Shown: positions 1 to 8,137 of the stretch, one piece after another
Layout of the letters: the number at the start of each line of letters is the position of its first letter
How positions within the stretch are numbered: the stretch's first letter is position 1
From: JBHHYU01 sp046757725
Lineage (GTDB): Bacteria; Desulfobacterota; Binatia; UBA9968
Reading direction: 5' to 3'
DNA length: 18,884 nucleotides
Assembly: GCA_046757725.1 (NCBI GenBank)
Contig: JBHHYU010000063.1
Location: 1 to 18,884 of the forward strand
Notes under the pieces: model-generated
What the model was told of the DNA's origin: nothing
What the model saw: only the letters and a program-made list of their open reading frames with translations
Database searches by the model: none
Program-made: the position numbers and the translations under genes

Positions 1-9
1 TCCTTTTGA

Positions 10-33
10 TACCCCGCAGCAAGCTGCGGGGTA
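10..33. repeat. REP-like palindrome, left edge
   Basis: A near-perfect palindrome: two 11-nt arms (10-20 and 23-33) are exact reverse complements around a central AA. It lies in non-coding DNA upstream of the VOC gene. The core CCCCGCAGC/GCTGCGGGG resembles REP-type elements scattered in many environmental bacterial genomes and often linked to REP-associated tyrosine transposases; no such transposase is present here. A degenerate copy in the opposite orientation lies at the right edge (about 18858-18878). It has no T-run after it, so a terminator role is less likely than a REP role. Confidence 0.65.
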
Positions 34-159
34 GTTCATTGCAGCGGTGCAATGATCAGAGGCAGGTGAATGCGCCACGGCGCGGCGACTTACCTGTTTG
101 ATTACGGATCGAGAGTTTGTAGACCGGCGAAGGGGCCAGTTGTTTTTCGCGGAGGTCGG

Positions 160-525
160 ATGGTTATCGAACTAAATCACACCATCGTGCCGGCAAAGGA
201 TAAGGTGGCTTCGGCCAAGTTTTTCGCCCGGATTTTCGGTCTCCGATATGAGGGCAAAGTGTTTCATTTTGCGCCTGTTCAGGTCAACGACTCTTTAACC
301 CTGGATTTCGATGATGGGGAGGGCTTTGAATCTCACCACTATGCTTTTAAGGTCGGTGAGGGAGACTTTGACGACATTTTTCGAAGGATCCAGAATGAGA
401 GAATTTCTTACGGCAGCGGGCCACGTGCTCTGGAGGATATGAAGATCAATCACCGCGGCGGGGATCGTGGAGTGTATTTTCGAGATCCGAACGGACATAT
501 TCTAGAGTTGCTTACCGTAGGGTAA
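160..525 (+). CDS. VOC family (glyoxalase/bleomycin-resistance fold) protein
   Basis: A 121-residue single-domain vicinal-oxygen-chelate protein, probably a cytoplasmic metal-dependent lyase, isomerase or dioxygenase-like enzyme; the substrate is unknown. Visible family features are the first-strand LNHTIVP with H7, FFARIFGL in the first helix, HHYAFKV in the middle (H59/H60), and the closing FRDPNGHILEL with E116. H7, H60 and E116 fit the usual metal ligands. The frame is open from an ATG at 70, but the extra 30 residues do not look like VOC sequence, and a GGAGG at 151-155 sits 4 nt before the ATG at 160, so 160 is chosen. It is followed by a 219-nt gap before the molybdopterin enzyme gene, so it is probably a separate transcript. 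Confidence 0.85.
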   Translation: MVIELNHTIVPAKDKVASAKFFARIFGLRYEGKVFHFAPVQVNDSLTLDFDDGEGFESHHYAFKVGEGDFDDIFRRIQNERISYGSGPRALEDMKINHRGGDRGVYFRDPNGHILELLTVG

Positions 526-582
526 AGATTGACTCCGCCCGTAAGGGTGATACCTAAGACTTATCGAGACTTTGTAGCCATT

Positions 583-600
583 GGTAAAGGGTAAAGGTAA
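583..600. repeat. short tandem GGTAAAG heptamer repeat
   Basis: Two perfect GGTAAAG copies in tandem (583-589, 590-596) are followed by a partial third (GTAA). They lie in the 219-nt gap between the VOC gene and the molybdopterin subunit gene. The same gap holds a 9-nt direct repeat, CATGCTGTA, at 625-633 and 662-670. Direct repeats upstream of a gene can be binding sites, but nothing else here supports that and chance is possible. Confidence 0.3.
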
Positions 601-744
601 GCGTTGCCTTCGAGACGGGAGCCCCATGCTGTATACGACCTGAATCGAGTCTCTCAAATCGCATGCTGTAGGTGGCCCGAAGGTTAAAAACCGAATCTGG
701 CCAAGAGTTAGCCTGGTTATCGATTATCGCTCAGGAGGTGTAGA

Positions 745-2982
745 TTGTCTTATCAGACTATAGGGAAGCCCATACCTCGGCTGGAAGGAGGAGACAAGGT
801 AAGTGGAAAGACGCAGTACACGGCCGACCTGTCGGTCCCGGGAGCCCTTTGGGGGAAAGTCTTGCGCAGCCCGGTTCCACATGCGCGCATCGTTAAGATC
901 GACATGTCCAAGGCGAATAGGATTGCAGGCGTGCGGGCAGTCCTCTCCGGCGCCGATTTGCCTCCTGTTTTTGTCGGGACGCGAATGAAAGATATGCCGG
1001 TGCTTGCTCGGGATCGGGTCCGCTTCGTCGGGGAGCCGGTAGTGGCCGTAGCTGCCGAGAGCTGCGAGATAGCCGAGGAAGCTCTGAGTCTTATCGATAT
1101 CGAATATGAAGAACTGCAAGCGGTCTATGATCCTCTGGAGGCACTACGCCCCATTGCACCACGGCTGCACGAAGACCGGTCACAGTATAAAAATGCGCCA
1201 TCCATACCGGAAGGGATCCCAAATCTCCAGTCCTACACCGAATGGAAAAAAGGTAATTTGGCGGCAGGGTTTGAGAGTGCCGAGAGAATCTTCGAACACT
1301 CCTTTTACACCCCCCTCACGCATCATGGCTATATCGAACCTCATGCCTGCATGGTACGTATTGCTTTTGACGGAAGGGTGGAGGTCTGGGCCTCTAATAA
1401 GGCCCCCTATGGGCTCCGGGACCGTTTGGCTGCAGATTTGGGAATTGCAGCCGACCGTGTCACGGTCCACATCCTGTCGGTGGGAGGGGATTTCGGCGGA
1501 AAGGCCTCCCTGGTGGAGGTGCCGATCTGCTATTTTCTGGCGCAACGTTCCGGCAAGCCGGTGAAATTGGTTCTTGATTACACGGAGGAATTGACGGCAG
1601 CGGCTCATAGACACCCGGGAGTCATTAAGCTTCGGACTGGGGTAAAAAGAGATGGAACGATCTGCGCCATCGAGGCGAAAATAACTTTCAGCGGGGGTGC
1701 CTATGCTGCTCTCAAGGCGAATCCCTTTGTGACGGTATTAGGTGGTCGGCGGCTGGCGAGCTACTATCGCGTTCCTGCGATTAATGTCACGACTGCGTGT
1801 GCGTACACCAACCAGGTCCCATGTACCCAAAGCCGGACACCCGGAAGTCCGCAAGTCGTCTTTGCAGTAGAGTCCCAAATGGACATCATCGCCGGAGAGC
1901 TCGCCATCGACCCATTGGAATTTCGGATGCAGAACCTGCTTAGCGACGGAGACGCCTCTCCCCTTGGTGAGAAGTGGCAACATATACGCCTCCGTGAGAC
2001 AGTGGAAAAGGCGGTGAAAGCCTCTGGTTGGGGTCGGACGCGCTTACCAAAAAATTGCGGCCGAGGATTGGCCCTTTATGAACGCGGTACCCCTACTGGA
2101 AAGGCAAGTGCGGCCATCACTATTGAAGGAGACGGACACCTGACTGTCCTGACAGGGGTTCCCGATGTCGGGCCCGGTGTTTACACCGTTATTCAGCAAA
2201 TTGTGAGTGAAACGATGGGCATCACACCGGACCGGGTTCAGATCCGGTTTGAAGATACCGATAGCCTCCCCTACGACCCGGGGACGGGTGGTAGCAAATC
2301 AACGAACACGTCAGGTCAAGCTGCGTACAAGGCAGCACAAGAGGTACGTGGAAGACTCGTAGCCCTTGCGGCACGGACACTCGCCTGTGCGCCTGAGAAG
2401 GTCCGTCAAGTGGGAGGGCGTTTCATTGGCCCCAAACGAAAAGGCATCTCATTCGATGAAATCGTTCGTTTGGCTGTGGAGGAGAATGGTGGGCCCGTTT
2501 TTCACCTGACCATGTATGAGCCGAAAGATAACCCACCTGTGACTTCGTTTGCGGCGCAAGTGGCCGAGGTCGACGTGGATCCCGAAACCGGACGGATCGA
2601 GGTAAAAAAAATCACCACCGCCCACGATGCTGGAACCGTGCTCAACACTCTTACCTATCAGGGGCAGGTTGACGGGGGAGCAATCATGGGTTTGGGGTTT
2701 GCGCTGATGGAGGAGACCGCTATGGTGGACGGTCGCATCACTACACTGAGCATGGGTGATTTTAAGATTCCTTGTGTAAAAGATATCCCCAAGCTGACCA
2801 CTGTACTGTTGGAGAGCCCTACCGGCCCGGTCCCCTATCAGGGGAAGGCTGTGGGGGAACTCCCGAATGTTCCGACCGCAGCTGCCATCGCCAATGCAGT
2901 AGCTGATGCCGTTGGAGTGCGGGTTTTTAAGCTTCCACTTACGGCAGAGAAGGTCTACCGGAGCTTAAGATTAAAAGGCTAG
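745..2982 (+). CDS. xanthine dehydrogenase family molybdopterin-binding subunit
   Basis: A 745-residue large subunit of a molybdenum hydroxylase (xanthine oxidase / aldehyde oxidoreductase / CoxL family), expected to hydroxylate an aldehyde, aromatic or N-heterocyclic substrate using water. The N-terminal a/b-hammerhead begins with GGDKVSGKTQYTADL; the Mo-cofactor domain follows, with GGDFGGK at 247-253, an SRTPGSPQ segment, GTGGSKST at 513-520, and the C-terminal GELPNVPTAAAIANAV carrying the expected catalytic glutamate E705. The start is a TTG at 745, placed by a strong AGGAGG at 733-738 with 6-nt spacing; no ATG competes. Such enzymes normally need FAD and [2Fe-2S] subunits, often in the same operon; neither is in the window, since the neighbours are a VOC gene and an algH-like gene. 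The active-site segment is not the CoxL AYXCSFR form, so CO oxidation is unlikely. The family assignment is firm; the substrate is unknown. Confidence 0.93.
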   Translation: MSYQTIGKPIPRLEGGDKVSGKTQYTADLSVPGALWGKVLRSPVPHARIVKIDMSKANRIAGVRAVLSGADLPPVFVGTRMKDMPVLARDRVRFVGEPVVAVAAESCEIAEEALSLIDIEYEELQAVYDPLEALRPIAPRLHEDRSQYKNAPSIPEGIPNLQSYTEWKKGNLAAGFESAERIFEHSFYTPLTHHGYIEPHACMVRIAFDGRVEVWASNKAPYGLRDRLAADLGIAADRVTVHILSVGGDFGGKASLVEVPICYFLAQRSGKPVKLVLDYTEELTAAAHRHPGVIKLRTGVKRDGTICAIEAKITFSGGAYAALKANPFVTVLGGRRLASYYRVPAINVTTACAYTNQVPCTQSRTPGSPQVVFAVESQMDIIAGELAIDPLEFRMQNLLSDGDASPLGEKWQHIRLRETVEKAVKASGWGRTRLPKNCGRGLALYERGTPTGKASAAITIEGDGHLTVLTGVPDVGPGVYTVIQQIVSETMGITPDRVQIRFEDTDSLPYDPGTGGSKSTNTSGQAAYKAAQEVRGRLVALAARTLACAPEKVRQVGGRFIGPKRKGISFDEIVRLAVEENGGPVFHLTMYEPKDNPPVTSFAAQVAEVDVDPETGRIEVKKITTAHDAGTVLNTLTYQGQVDGGAIMGLGFALMEETAMVDGRITTLSMGDFKIPCVKDIPKLTTVLLESPTGPVPYQGKAVGELPNVPTAAAIANAVADAVGVRVFKLPLTAEKVYRSLRLKG

Positions 2983-3050
2983 TGCAAGGAAAGAAAAAGG
3001 CAGCCAAGAGAATGGTTGTAAGACTTATACGAGAGAAACATAACAATTGT

Positions 3051-3120
3051 CGCTGATTGGAGAGGTACGGCCCGGCACTCAAGAATAAGTGAGTCTTCTT
3101 CTACAAAAAGACAATCAGCG
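3051..3120. repeat. 9-bp inverted repeat in the intergenic region
   Basis: CGCTGATTG (3051-3059) and CAATCAGCG (3112-3120) are exact reverse complements about 52 nt apart, between the molybdopterin subunit gene and the algH-like gene. The interior contains a smaller ACTCA/TGAGT pair. There is no T-run after the right arm. It could be an RNA structure or chance; the long loop weakens the case for a simple terminator. Confidence 0.3.
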
Positions 3121-3179
3121 GTGTGCCCTATCCGTGAGCAGAGTAAAAGAGTGAGTTTGAGGGCTAAGAGGTGTGAACC

Positions 3180-3845
3180 TTGATCTATCCTTATTCCCTC
3201 CCCATCCATCCCTCATTTCTGATCCGTTCGTTCCCGGGCAAAGCCGCCAGGGGTGTAGTGGTGCTCGCTCTTTTTCTACTCATCCAGGTTGGCAGGCCAA
3301 TGACCGGGGCGGCCGGGAAAAACCATTATCTCACCGGGCAGCTTTTAGTTGCAACCAGGGATATGGGAGATCCTCGTTTTGTCCACACGGTCGTTTACAT
3401 CATCCACCATGACAATAAAGGGGCCATGGGGTTTATTATTAACCGCCCCATTGCGAAAGGCTCTATCTCGGCTTTTCTTACGACTGTCGGTGTCAAGATA
3501 GAAGATACCGGTGTTCAAATTGTTCTTCACTACGGAGGTCCAATGGAGCGGGAAAAAGGCTTTGTGTTGCATACGGACGACTACCATGGCAACGGAACGC
3601 AGGTCATTGGCGGTGGTGTGGCTGTCACTGCGGATACGAAAATTCTTCGTGCCATGGCTAGAGAAAAGGGTCCGCGGCGGAGTCTCGTGGTGATGGGCTA
3701 TTCCGGTTGGGCCCCTGGTCAGCTCGAGGGTGAGATCGCAGCTAAGGCATGGTTCGTGATTCCTGAGGAGGAAGATTTGATTTTTGACGAGAAGGCGGAA
3801 ACCAAGTGGGAAAGGGCCGAGGCCAAGCGAAGAATCCCCCTTTAG
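3180..3845 (+). CDS. YqgE/AlgH family protein with export-type N-terminus
   Basis: UPF0301 family. The core (about residues 50-215) shows all landmarks: TGQLLVATRDMGDPRFVHTVVYI, GAMGFIINRP, HYGGPMEREKGFVLH and GYSGWAPGQLEGEI. Members are usually cytosolic proteins of about 185-190 residues linked to alginate regulation or of unknown role. Here the frame extends to 221 residues from a TTG at 3180 preceded by AAGAGGT, adding a basic stretch (GKAAR) followed by a hydrophobic run (GVVVLALFLLIQ, about 25-36), which looks like a Sec signal or membrane anchor. An in-frame ATG at 3300 (residue 41) would give the normal cytosolic form and has only a poor ribosome site. The family is certain; the start is not. 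It precedes the deacetylase by 243 nt. Confidence 0.88.
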   Translation: MIYPYSLPIHPSFLIRSFPGKAARGVVVLALFLLIQVGRPMTGAAGKNHYLTGQLLVATRDMGDPRFVHTVVYIIHHDNKGAMGFIINRPIAKGSISAFLTTVGVKIEDTGVQIVLHYGGPMEREKGFVLHTDDYHGNGTQVIGGGVAVTADTKILRAMAREKGPRRSLVVMGYSGWAPGQLEGEIAAKAWFVIPEEEDLIFDEKAETKWERAEAKRRIPL

Positions 3846-4088
3846 AATAGTTGCCAACTAATGGGGAGGTTGGTGACCTGTCTTGAGGGGGCCTAATCGC
3901 GAAAAGCGACCCCTGCCCCTGGGTATAGGAAGAGTCGAGCGTAGGTCGGTTGAAACACCGGCGGTAGCAGATCATTTTAAGCAGTGTTGTTGAGCAGAGC
4001 GGGGTGCGAATGTGTGTGGGTTGATAGTGACAAAGACAGTGGAGCTCGAGATTGCACAGAGGCCTTCAATCCATAGGAGGGATCAGAG

Positions 4089-4952
4089 ATGTTAAAGGAG
4101 CATCATCTTAAAGGAGCGACCCACTGGCCCGAGGGGTACAAGATGGCAGTGGCCTTGACTTTTGATTTTCAGGGTGGCGAGGACGTCAGGCCCTTGCCCG
4201 ATGGAAGAGTAAACCATGAGGAATTCACCCAGGCAGAGTATGGACCAAAGACTGGGATCTGGAGGATACTCAGGATTCTGGAGGAGCAAGGGGTTAGGGC
4301 CACCTTTATGACCTGCGGGGGCATCGCCGAGCGATATCCTGAGGCAGTGAAGGCCATTGTTTCAAAAGGACATGAGGTCGCAGGACATGGATATCACCAC
4401 GAGGTGGCGCGGGATCTACCTAGAGAGGAAGAGCGAGTTATCATTCAGCGGGTGACAGAGATTATCCAGCGTATATCTGGAAAACGCCCCATGGGGTGGC
4501 GTTCGTGTACCCAGAGCCCGAATAGTCTGGAGCTTCTTATGGAGCAAGGGTATCTGTGGAACAGCAACTCGTTTTCCTATGATCTTCCCTTTGTCTGGGA
4601 GGGTGATGACCGAAAACTGGTCGAGCTTCCCCGCCAACCCTTTGGGGACGGGAGAACCTATGGTCATAGAGATTCGGGAAACCCCCAGACTACGCTGGTC
4701 GTATGGAAGGCTTTGTTTGATGAACTTTATAAAGAAGCCAATACAACCGCCACCTTTTGCCCATTTCAGTTTCACCCTTATGTTTCCAGCAGACCGGGGA
4801 GAGCGAGTGCCTTGGCCGGGTTGATTCAGCACATGAGGCAACACGATGGTGTTTGGTTTGCGACCGGCAGCGAGCTAGCCCGGTGGTGTCTCAAGCTGTC
4901 GATAACGGAGGCCGTCACGGGGTTTCCACCCGATCTCGCACATGCGTCGTGA
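4089..4952 (+). CDS. polysaccharide deacetylase (NodB) family protein
   Basis: A 287-residue carbohydrate-esterase-4 / NodB-fold protein of the cytosolic HpPgdA/PuuE-like branch. Motif 1 is TFDF with D26; motif 2 is GHGYHHE with metal ligands H100 and H104; R138 in GWRSCTQSP fits motif 3; FQFHPYV with H229 fits the late catalytic histidine motif. Metal-dependent removal of acyl groups or ring-opening amide hydrolysis would be expected. There is no signal peptide, which argues against direct action on mature peptidoglycan. The start ATG at 4089 has AGGAGG at 4075-4080 with 8-nt spacing. It ends 155 nt before the convergent MFS gene. The exact substrate (sugar N-acetyl, allantoin-like or other) cannot be told. 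Confidence 0.9.
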   Translation: MLKEHHLKGATHWPEGYKMAVALTFDFQGGEDVRPLPDGRVNHEEFTQAEYGPKTGIWRILRILEEQGVRATFMTCGGIAERYPEAVKAIVSKGHEVAGHGYHHEVARDLPREEERVIIQRVTEIIQRISGKRPMGWRSCTQSPNSLELLMEQGYLWNSNSFSYDLPFVWEGDDRKLVELPRQPFGDGRTYGHRDSGNPQTTLVVWKALFDELYKEANTTATFCPFQFHPYVSSRPGRASALAGLIQHMRQHDGVWFATGSELARWCLKLSITEAVTGFPPDLAHAS

Positions 4953-5107
4953 TTAACTGAAGGCTGGTTTATAAAAAGAGAAACTGAACGAAGCTCCGCT
5001 AACCGCAGGGTATTAGAGCCCCTTCGAGCCGGGATCCTGGTCAGGTCTCCTCGGAGAGGGTTTTACGGTACACGGGTTTGGAAGTTTGGAGCCCGAAGAT
5101 TCGTAAC

Positions 5108-6547
5108 TCAGCTTGTTGGCACGGCCTGTATGACAGGTTGATGTTCCTCGATCCTCACGAAATAGAGGTAATAGAGAGCAAAGGCTAGAGTGACAGCGCC
5201 CGCCCCGATAGCATATGGGGTCTGCCAATCCCCGACCGTCATATACGGACCGGCAATCACAGCTCCGATGCCCATGGGAAACTCCACAAAGGCGTGCATG
5301 ATACCATTGGTGGTTCCACGTTCCCGTTCCTTTACGACTTCCATCGAAAAGAGATTGAAAATGGGATCGGAGATGCCCCGGTTTGGGTAAGGTCCGCCGA
5401 CGAAGAGTATCGTTAGGATATAGAACAATCCAGCCCAGATGATGCTGTGCGACATACCAAGCAGGAGAAGCGCCGGAACACCGAGAAACTTAACGAAAGC
5501 GATGGTGCGAACACGGCCAATGCGACGTACTGCAATCGGAATAAAGAGCATCACGATTGCAGTGCAAATCGATCCCAGAGCAAAGATAAGACCGATTTGA
5601 GCGGTCGAGGCTCTTACATTCTGGTCAAAAAAGACGTTGAAAAAGGGAGCGGAGCATCCCATGCCGAGTCCTGCCAGACCTTTTGTGAGCGCCAGCATCC
5701 CGATTCGCCCGTAGCTTTCAATACTCTTCGCCCACTGGCGAATATCAATCGGCTTCCACTGCTCCCGGATCAGATATATGGGAATCATAGACAAGAGCAT
5801 GGTCGGCAGGGCGAACATTAATGCGCCTCGTCGCGCCCAGGCGGTCTCTGGCCCCACTCCAAGTACGCCGGCAAAGAGTAATGGCAGCAAGCCGGCCGCC
5901 AGGTTTCCTAAGCTGGCGGCACCCACCTGGATTCCGCCGTTCAGGCTGAAGAGGTGGACACGCTCGTCGCCTCGGCTTTGTTCGATCATGAATGGGGGAC
6001 CAACGATCGCATGGCCGCCCTCAAAGAAACCGATCAAGACCGCTAGCACGAGAAGCAAAGTTGGATCAGTGATAAAGATAACAGCCGCTGTAGCAAGCAA
6101 GTTGCCGCTATAGGCAAGGAGAAAGACACGACGCCGACCAAAGAGATCCGAGAGAATTCCTGAGGGAATCACAGCCAGGCCATGACACGCCCAGTTGAGA
6201 GCCACAAACTTAGCGACAAACAGGGTGTCAAAGCCAACGGCCAAGAGGTAAAGGTTGAAAAGAAGGCGTAAGAGGCTCACCGAGAGACCGCTGAAGGGAC
6301 TGCGCAGGAGAAGCAGTCGTGCATTCCAGCTAAAACCTGTGAACCTCTCACCGAGAAGCCTGCCGCGCCTGACCTGATGAATAAGAAGAAACGCTATAAG
6401 GGCTAGCCCCCCAAAACCTACGGCCCAGACCCATAACGGTGCAGGAAGGTTCTCTGAAAAAGCATGCCCGTGACCTCCATCCGCCCAGGCAACAGATGTT
6501 AGGGGGAAGATCAGTAGAAGGACACTGTTTGCCCATAGTCTCATCAT
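5108..6547 (-). CDS. MFS transporter with signal peptide and additional N-terminal TM
   Basis: A 479-residue inner-membrane carrier. The MFS signature loop GILSDLFGRRRVF (130-142) follows TM2, and the rest alternates hydrophobic segments to a total consistent with 12 core helices. In front of the core sits a signal-peptide-like N-terminus (MMRLWANSVLLLIFPLTSVAWA), a short His/Gly-rich stretch (DGGHGHAF, 23-30) and an additional hydrophobic helix (about 37-57) ending in HQVRRGR. Start ATGs at 6547 and 6544 are both possible; GGAGAGGTG precedes them at good spacing. The gene is convergent with the deacetylase and divergent from the hydrolase cluster across a 297-nt gap. The substrate is unknown. 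Confidence 0.88.
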   Translation of the reverse strand: MMRLWANSVLLLIFPLTSVAWADGGHGHAFSENLPAPLWVWAVGFGGLALIAFLLIHQVRRGRLLGERFTGFSWNARLLLLRSPFSGLSVSLLRLLFNLYLLAVGFDTLFVAKFVALNWACHGLAVIPSGILSDLFGRRRVFLLAYSGNLLATAAVIFITDPTLLLVLAVLIGFFEGGHAIVGPPFMIEQSRGDERVHLFSLNGGIQVGAASLGNLAAGLLPLLFAGVLGVGPETAWARRGALMFALPTMLLSMIPIYLIREQWKPIDIRQWAKSIESYGRIGMLALTKGLAGLGMGCSAPFFNVFFDQNVRASTAQIGLIFALGSICTAIVMLFIPIAVRRIGRVRTIAFVKFLGVPALLLLGMSHSIIWAGLFYILTILFVGGPYPNRGISDPIFNLFSMEVVKERERGTTNGIMHAFVEFPMGIGAVIAGPYMTVGDWQTPYAIGAGAVTLAFALYYLYFVRIEEHQPVIQAVPTS

Positions 6548-6844
6548 AATTCACCTCTCCCCGGCGAATGCCATTTCTTAAGCTCTGGGGCACCGTGGTG
6601 TGAAAGACGGCAATGGACTATACTCTGAGTCTTCTCTCTCCAACCTTGCGCTATGGTGCAATGCGCAAGTCGTAGACGATTCTATGTCGGGAACCATCCT
6701 GATACAAACAGTGTAATCTCTTAAGGAGTGCAGGTGCGGTTTGAAAATTTCAGGGTGCAGTATAGATCGAAATGACCTGAAGCATCATTGAATCCGAGGG
6801 AAAGATAAAATAAGTTTACTGTTTAAAGGAAAAAGGGAGGAACC
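6548..6844. other. divergent intergenic region, MFS / hydrolase cluster
   Basis: This 297-nt gap separates the leftward MFS gene from the rightward hydrolase cluster and so should hold promoters for both. The right part (about 6780-6835) is AT-rich with a TAAAAT at 6806-6811 but no matching -35. On the minus strand a TATAGT (complement of 6617-6622) has a TTGGAG 15 nt upstream, which is a weak match. No riboswitch, RNA gene or strong operator palindrome was seen. Confidence 0.3.
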
Positions 6845-7756
6845 ATGCCGAAGAGTAAAGTCATAGGAAGCCAGCATTGGACCCGGAGTAAGGGAGCGGA
6901 TCTGTTCCTCTGGCGGAAAAGGAAGAGCGGATTGCGAAAGGTAAGAGGAACAGTTCTCCTGGCGCACGGCTCCTCCATGGCGTCCACCCCGACGTTTGAT
7001 CTCCAGGTTAAAGGTCGTCCCGGTTACTCGCTCATGGACCACCTTGCTAGCCGAGACTACGACGTCTGGTGTGTCGACTTTGAGGGATATGGCCGATCGA
7101 CGAAAACACGGAAGGTCGTGTGCGGGATCGAGCGTGGCGCGGACAACCTGCTCTCGGCATCCCGTACCATCCAAAAGCTGACTGGCACTGGTGTTTTCTA
7201 CCTATATGGCATCTCATCCGGCGCCCTGCGCGCCGCGCTCTTTGCGCAACGTTATCCGGGACTCGCCAGACGCATAGTACTCGATGGGTTTGTCTGGACC
7301 GGAAAGGGTAGCCCTACGCTTGCGGATCGGCGTAAGCGTTTTGCGGGGGTAGCTCCCGAATCCCGCCGAACCGTCAGCCGAGGGTTTGTCAGATCCATCT
7401 TCACACGGGATCATCCAGGCACCGCCTTCACGGACGTCGTCAACGCGTACGCCGATGCCATATGTGTCCTTGATAATTCCATTCCGAACGGAACTTACAT
7501 CGACATGTGCGAGCGGCTTCCCCTGGTGAATCCGCGCAAGATCAGATGCCCCGTTCTGATCACGCGTGGCCAGTATGATGGAATCGCTTCTTTTGAGGAC
7601 CTTCGGTCCTTTTTCGAGCTCCTTCCCAATCCGGACAAGCAATTCGCCGTCATGCCTGGGGTTGCGCATGCAAGCCTTCATGAAAAAAACCACGGCATCA
7701 TCATCCACCTGATAGAGCACTTTTTCAGCCAGCCGGAACCCACCTACAAGGGATAG
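6845..7756 (+). CDS. alpha/beta hydrolase
   Basis: A 303-residue alpha/beta-hydrolase-fold enzyme, probably an esterase, lipase or C-C/C-X hydrolase in the cytoplasm. The oxyanion segment is VLLAHGSSM; the nucleophile elbow is GISSG with S124; the acid is D245 in RGQYDG; the base is H275 in PGVAHAS. The spacing of the triad is normal for the family. The cap region (about 145-215) is variable and gives no substrate clue. The start ATG at 6845 is preceded by GGGAGG at 6835-6840. The stop codon is followed after 1 nt by the ATG of the CPYC protein, so the two are very likely translationally coupled. It is the first gene of the rightward cluster. Confidence 0.9.
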   Translation: MPKSKVIGSQHWTRSKGADLFLWRKRKSGLRKVRGTVLLAHGSSMASTPTFDLQVKGRPGYSLMDHLASRDYDVWCVDFEGYGRSTKTRKVVCGIERGADNLLSASRTIQKLTGTGVFYLYGISSGALRAALFAQRYPGLARRIVLDGFVWTGKGSPTLADRRKRFAGVAPESRRTVSRGFVRSIFTRDHPGTAFTDVVNAYADAICVLDNSIPNGTYIDMCERLPLVNPRKIRCPVLITRGQYDGIASFEDLRSFFELLPNPDKQFAVMPGVAHASLHEKNHGIIIHLIEHFFSQPEPTYKG

Positions 7757-7757
7757 G

Positions 7758-8126
7758 ATGGGAAAGTTACTTTCGAAAATTAAGGGGCTTTTTATCAAAC
7801 GCCCCGTCGGGCGTACCATCGCCGAGGATCACGCTATTCGAGAAGAAACCCAGAACCTCTCGCTCTATCAATATCCGACATGTCCCTATTGCCATAGGGT
7901 GAGAAAAGTGATCAAAGAGCTGAATCTAGACATCGACCTCAGAGACATTCACGAATTTCCCGAATATAGAAACGAACTGATAACCAAAGGCGGGAGTTCG
8001 ACGGTGCCCTGTCTGAGAATTCAAGATAGCGAGGGAGGGGTGCGATGGTTGTATGAATCGTCGGCTATTAATCGTTTTCTCATAAGTAGGTTTGGGCAAG
8101 AGCGAGAAGGACCCAGCAACTCATAG
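7758..8126 (+). CDS. glutaredoxin/GST-N-like thioredoxin-fold protein
   Basis: A 122-residue single thioredoxin-fold domain. The active site is TCPYCHRVRKVI (CPYC at 42-45), followed by the cis-proline TVP (P84) and the glutathione-binding style YESSAINRFL (about 99-108) typical of GST N-terminal domains and glutaredoxins. A dithiol redox or glutathione-dependent role is expected. The first 35 residues are an additional basic, amphipathic stretch (MGKLLSKIKGLFIKRP) not found in minimal glutaredoxins, which could bring the protein to a membrane. The start lies 1 nt after the hydrolase stop, and the SDR gene begins 11 nt after its own stop, so the three form a tight operon. Confidence 0.85.
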   Translation: MGKLLSKIKGLFIKRPVGRTIAEDHAIREETQNLSLYQYPTCPYCHRVRKVIKELNLDIDLRDIHEFPEYRNELITKGGSSTVPCLRIQDSEGGVRWLYESSAINRFLISRFGQEREGPSNS

Positions 8127-8137
8127 GAGGGTTCATC

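Noticed and set aside
10..33. Rho-independent terminator at the left edge palindrome.
   Set aside because: There is no T-run on either side, and the copy at the other edge in opposite orientation fits a dispersed repeat better.
745..2982. CO dehydrogenase large subunit (CoxL).
   Set aside because: The AYXCSFR active-site loop of true CoxL is absent.
3884..3915. Hairpin with TCGC/GCGA core and GGGG/CCCC outer arms after the algH-like gene.
   Set aside because: The arms are interrupted by unpaired bases and there is no T-run; it may be chance in GC-rich DNA.
5046..5064. Terminator-like TCTCC/GGAGA hairpin followed by GGGTTTT between the convergent deacetylase and MFS genes.
   Set aside because: The stem is only 4-5 bp with a tiny loop and a weak T-run; not strong enough to annotate.
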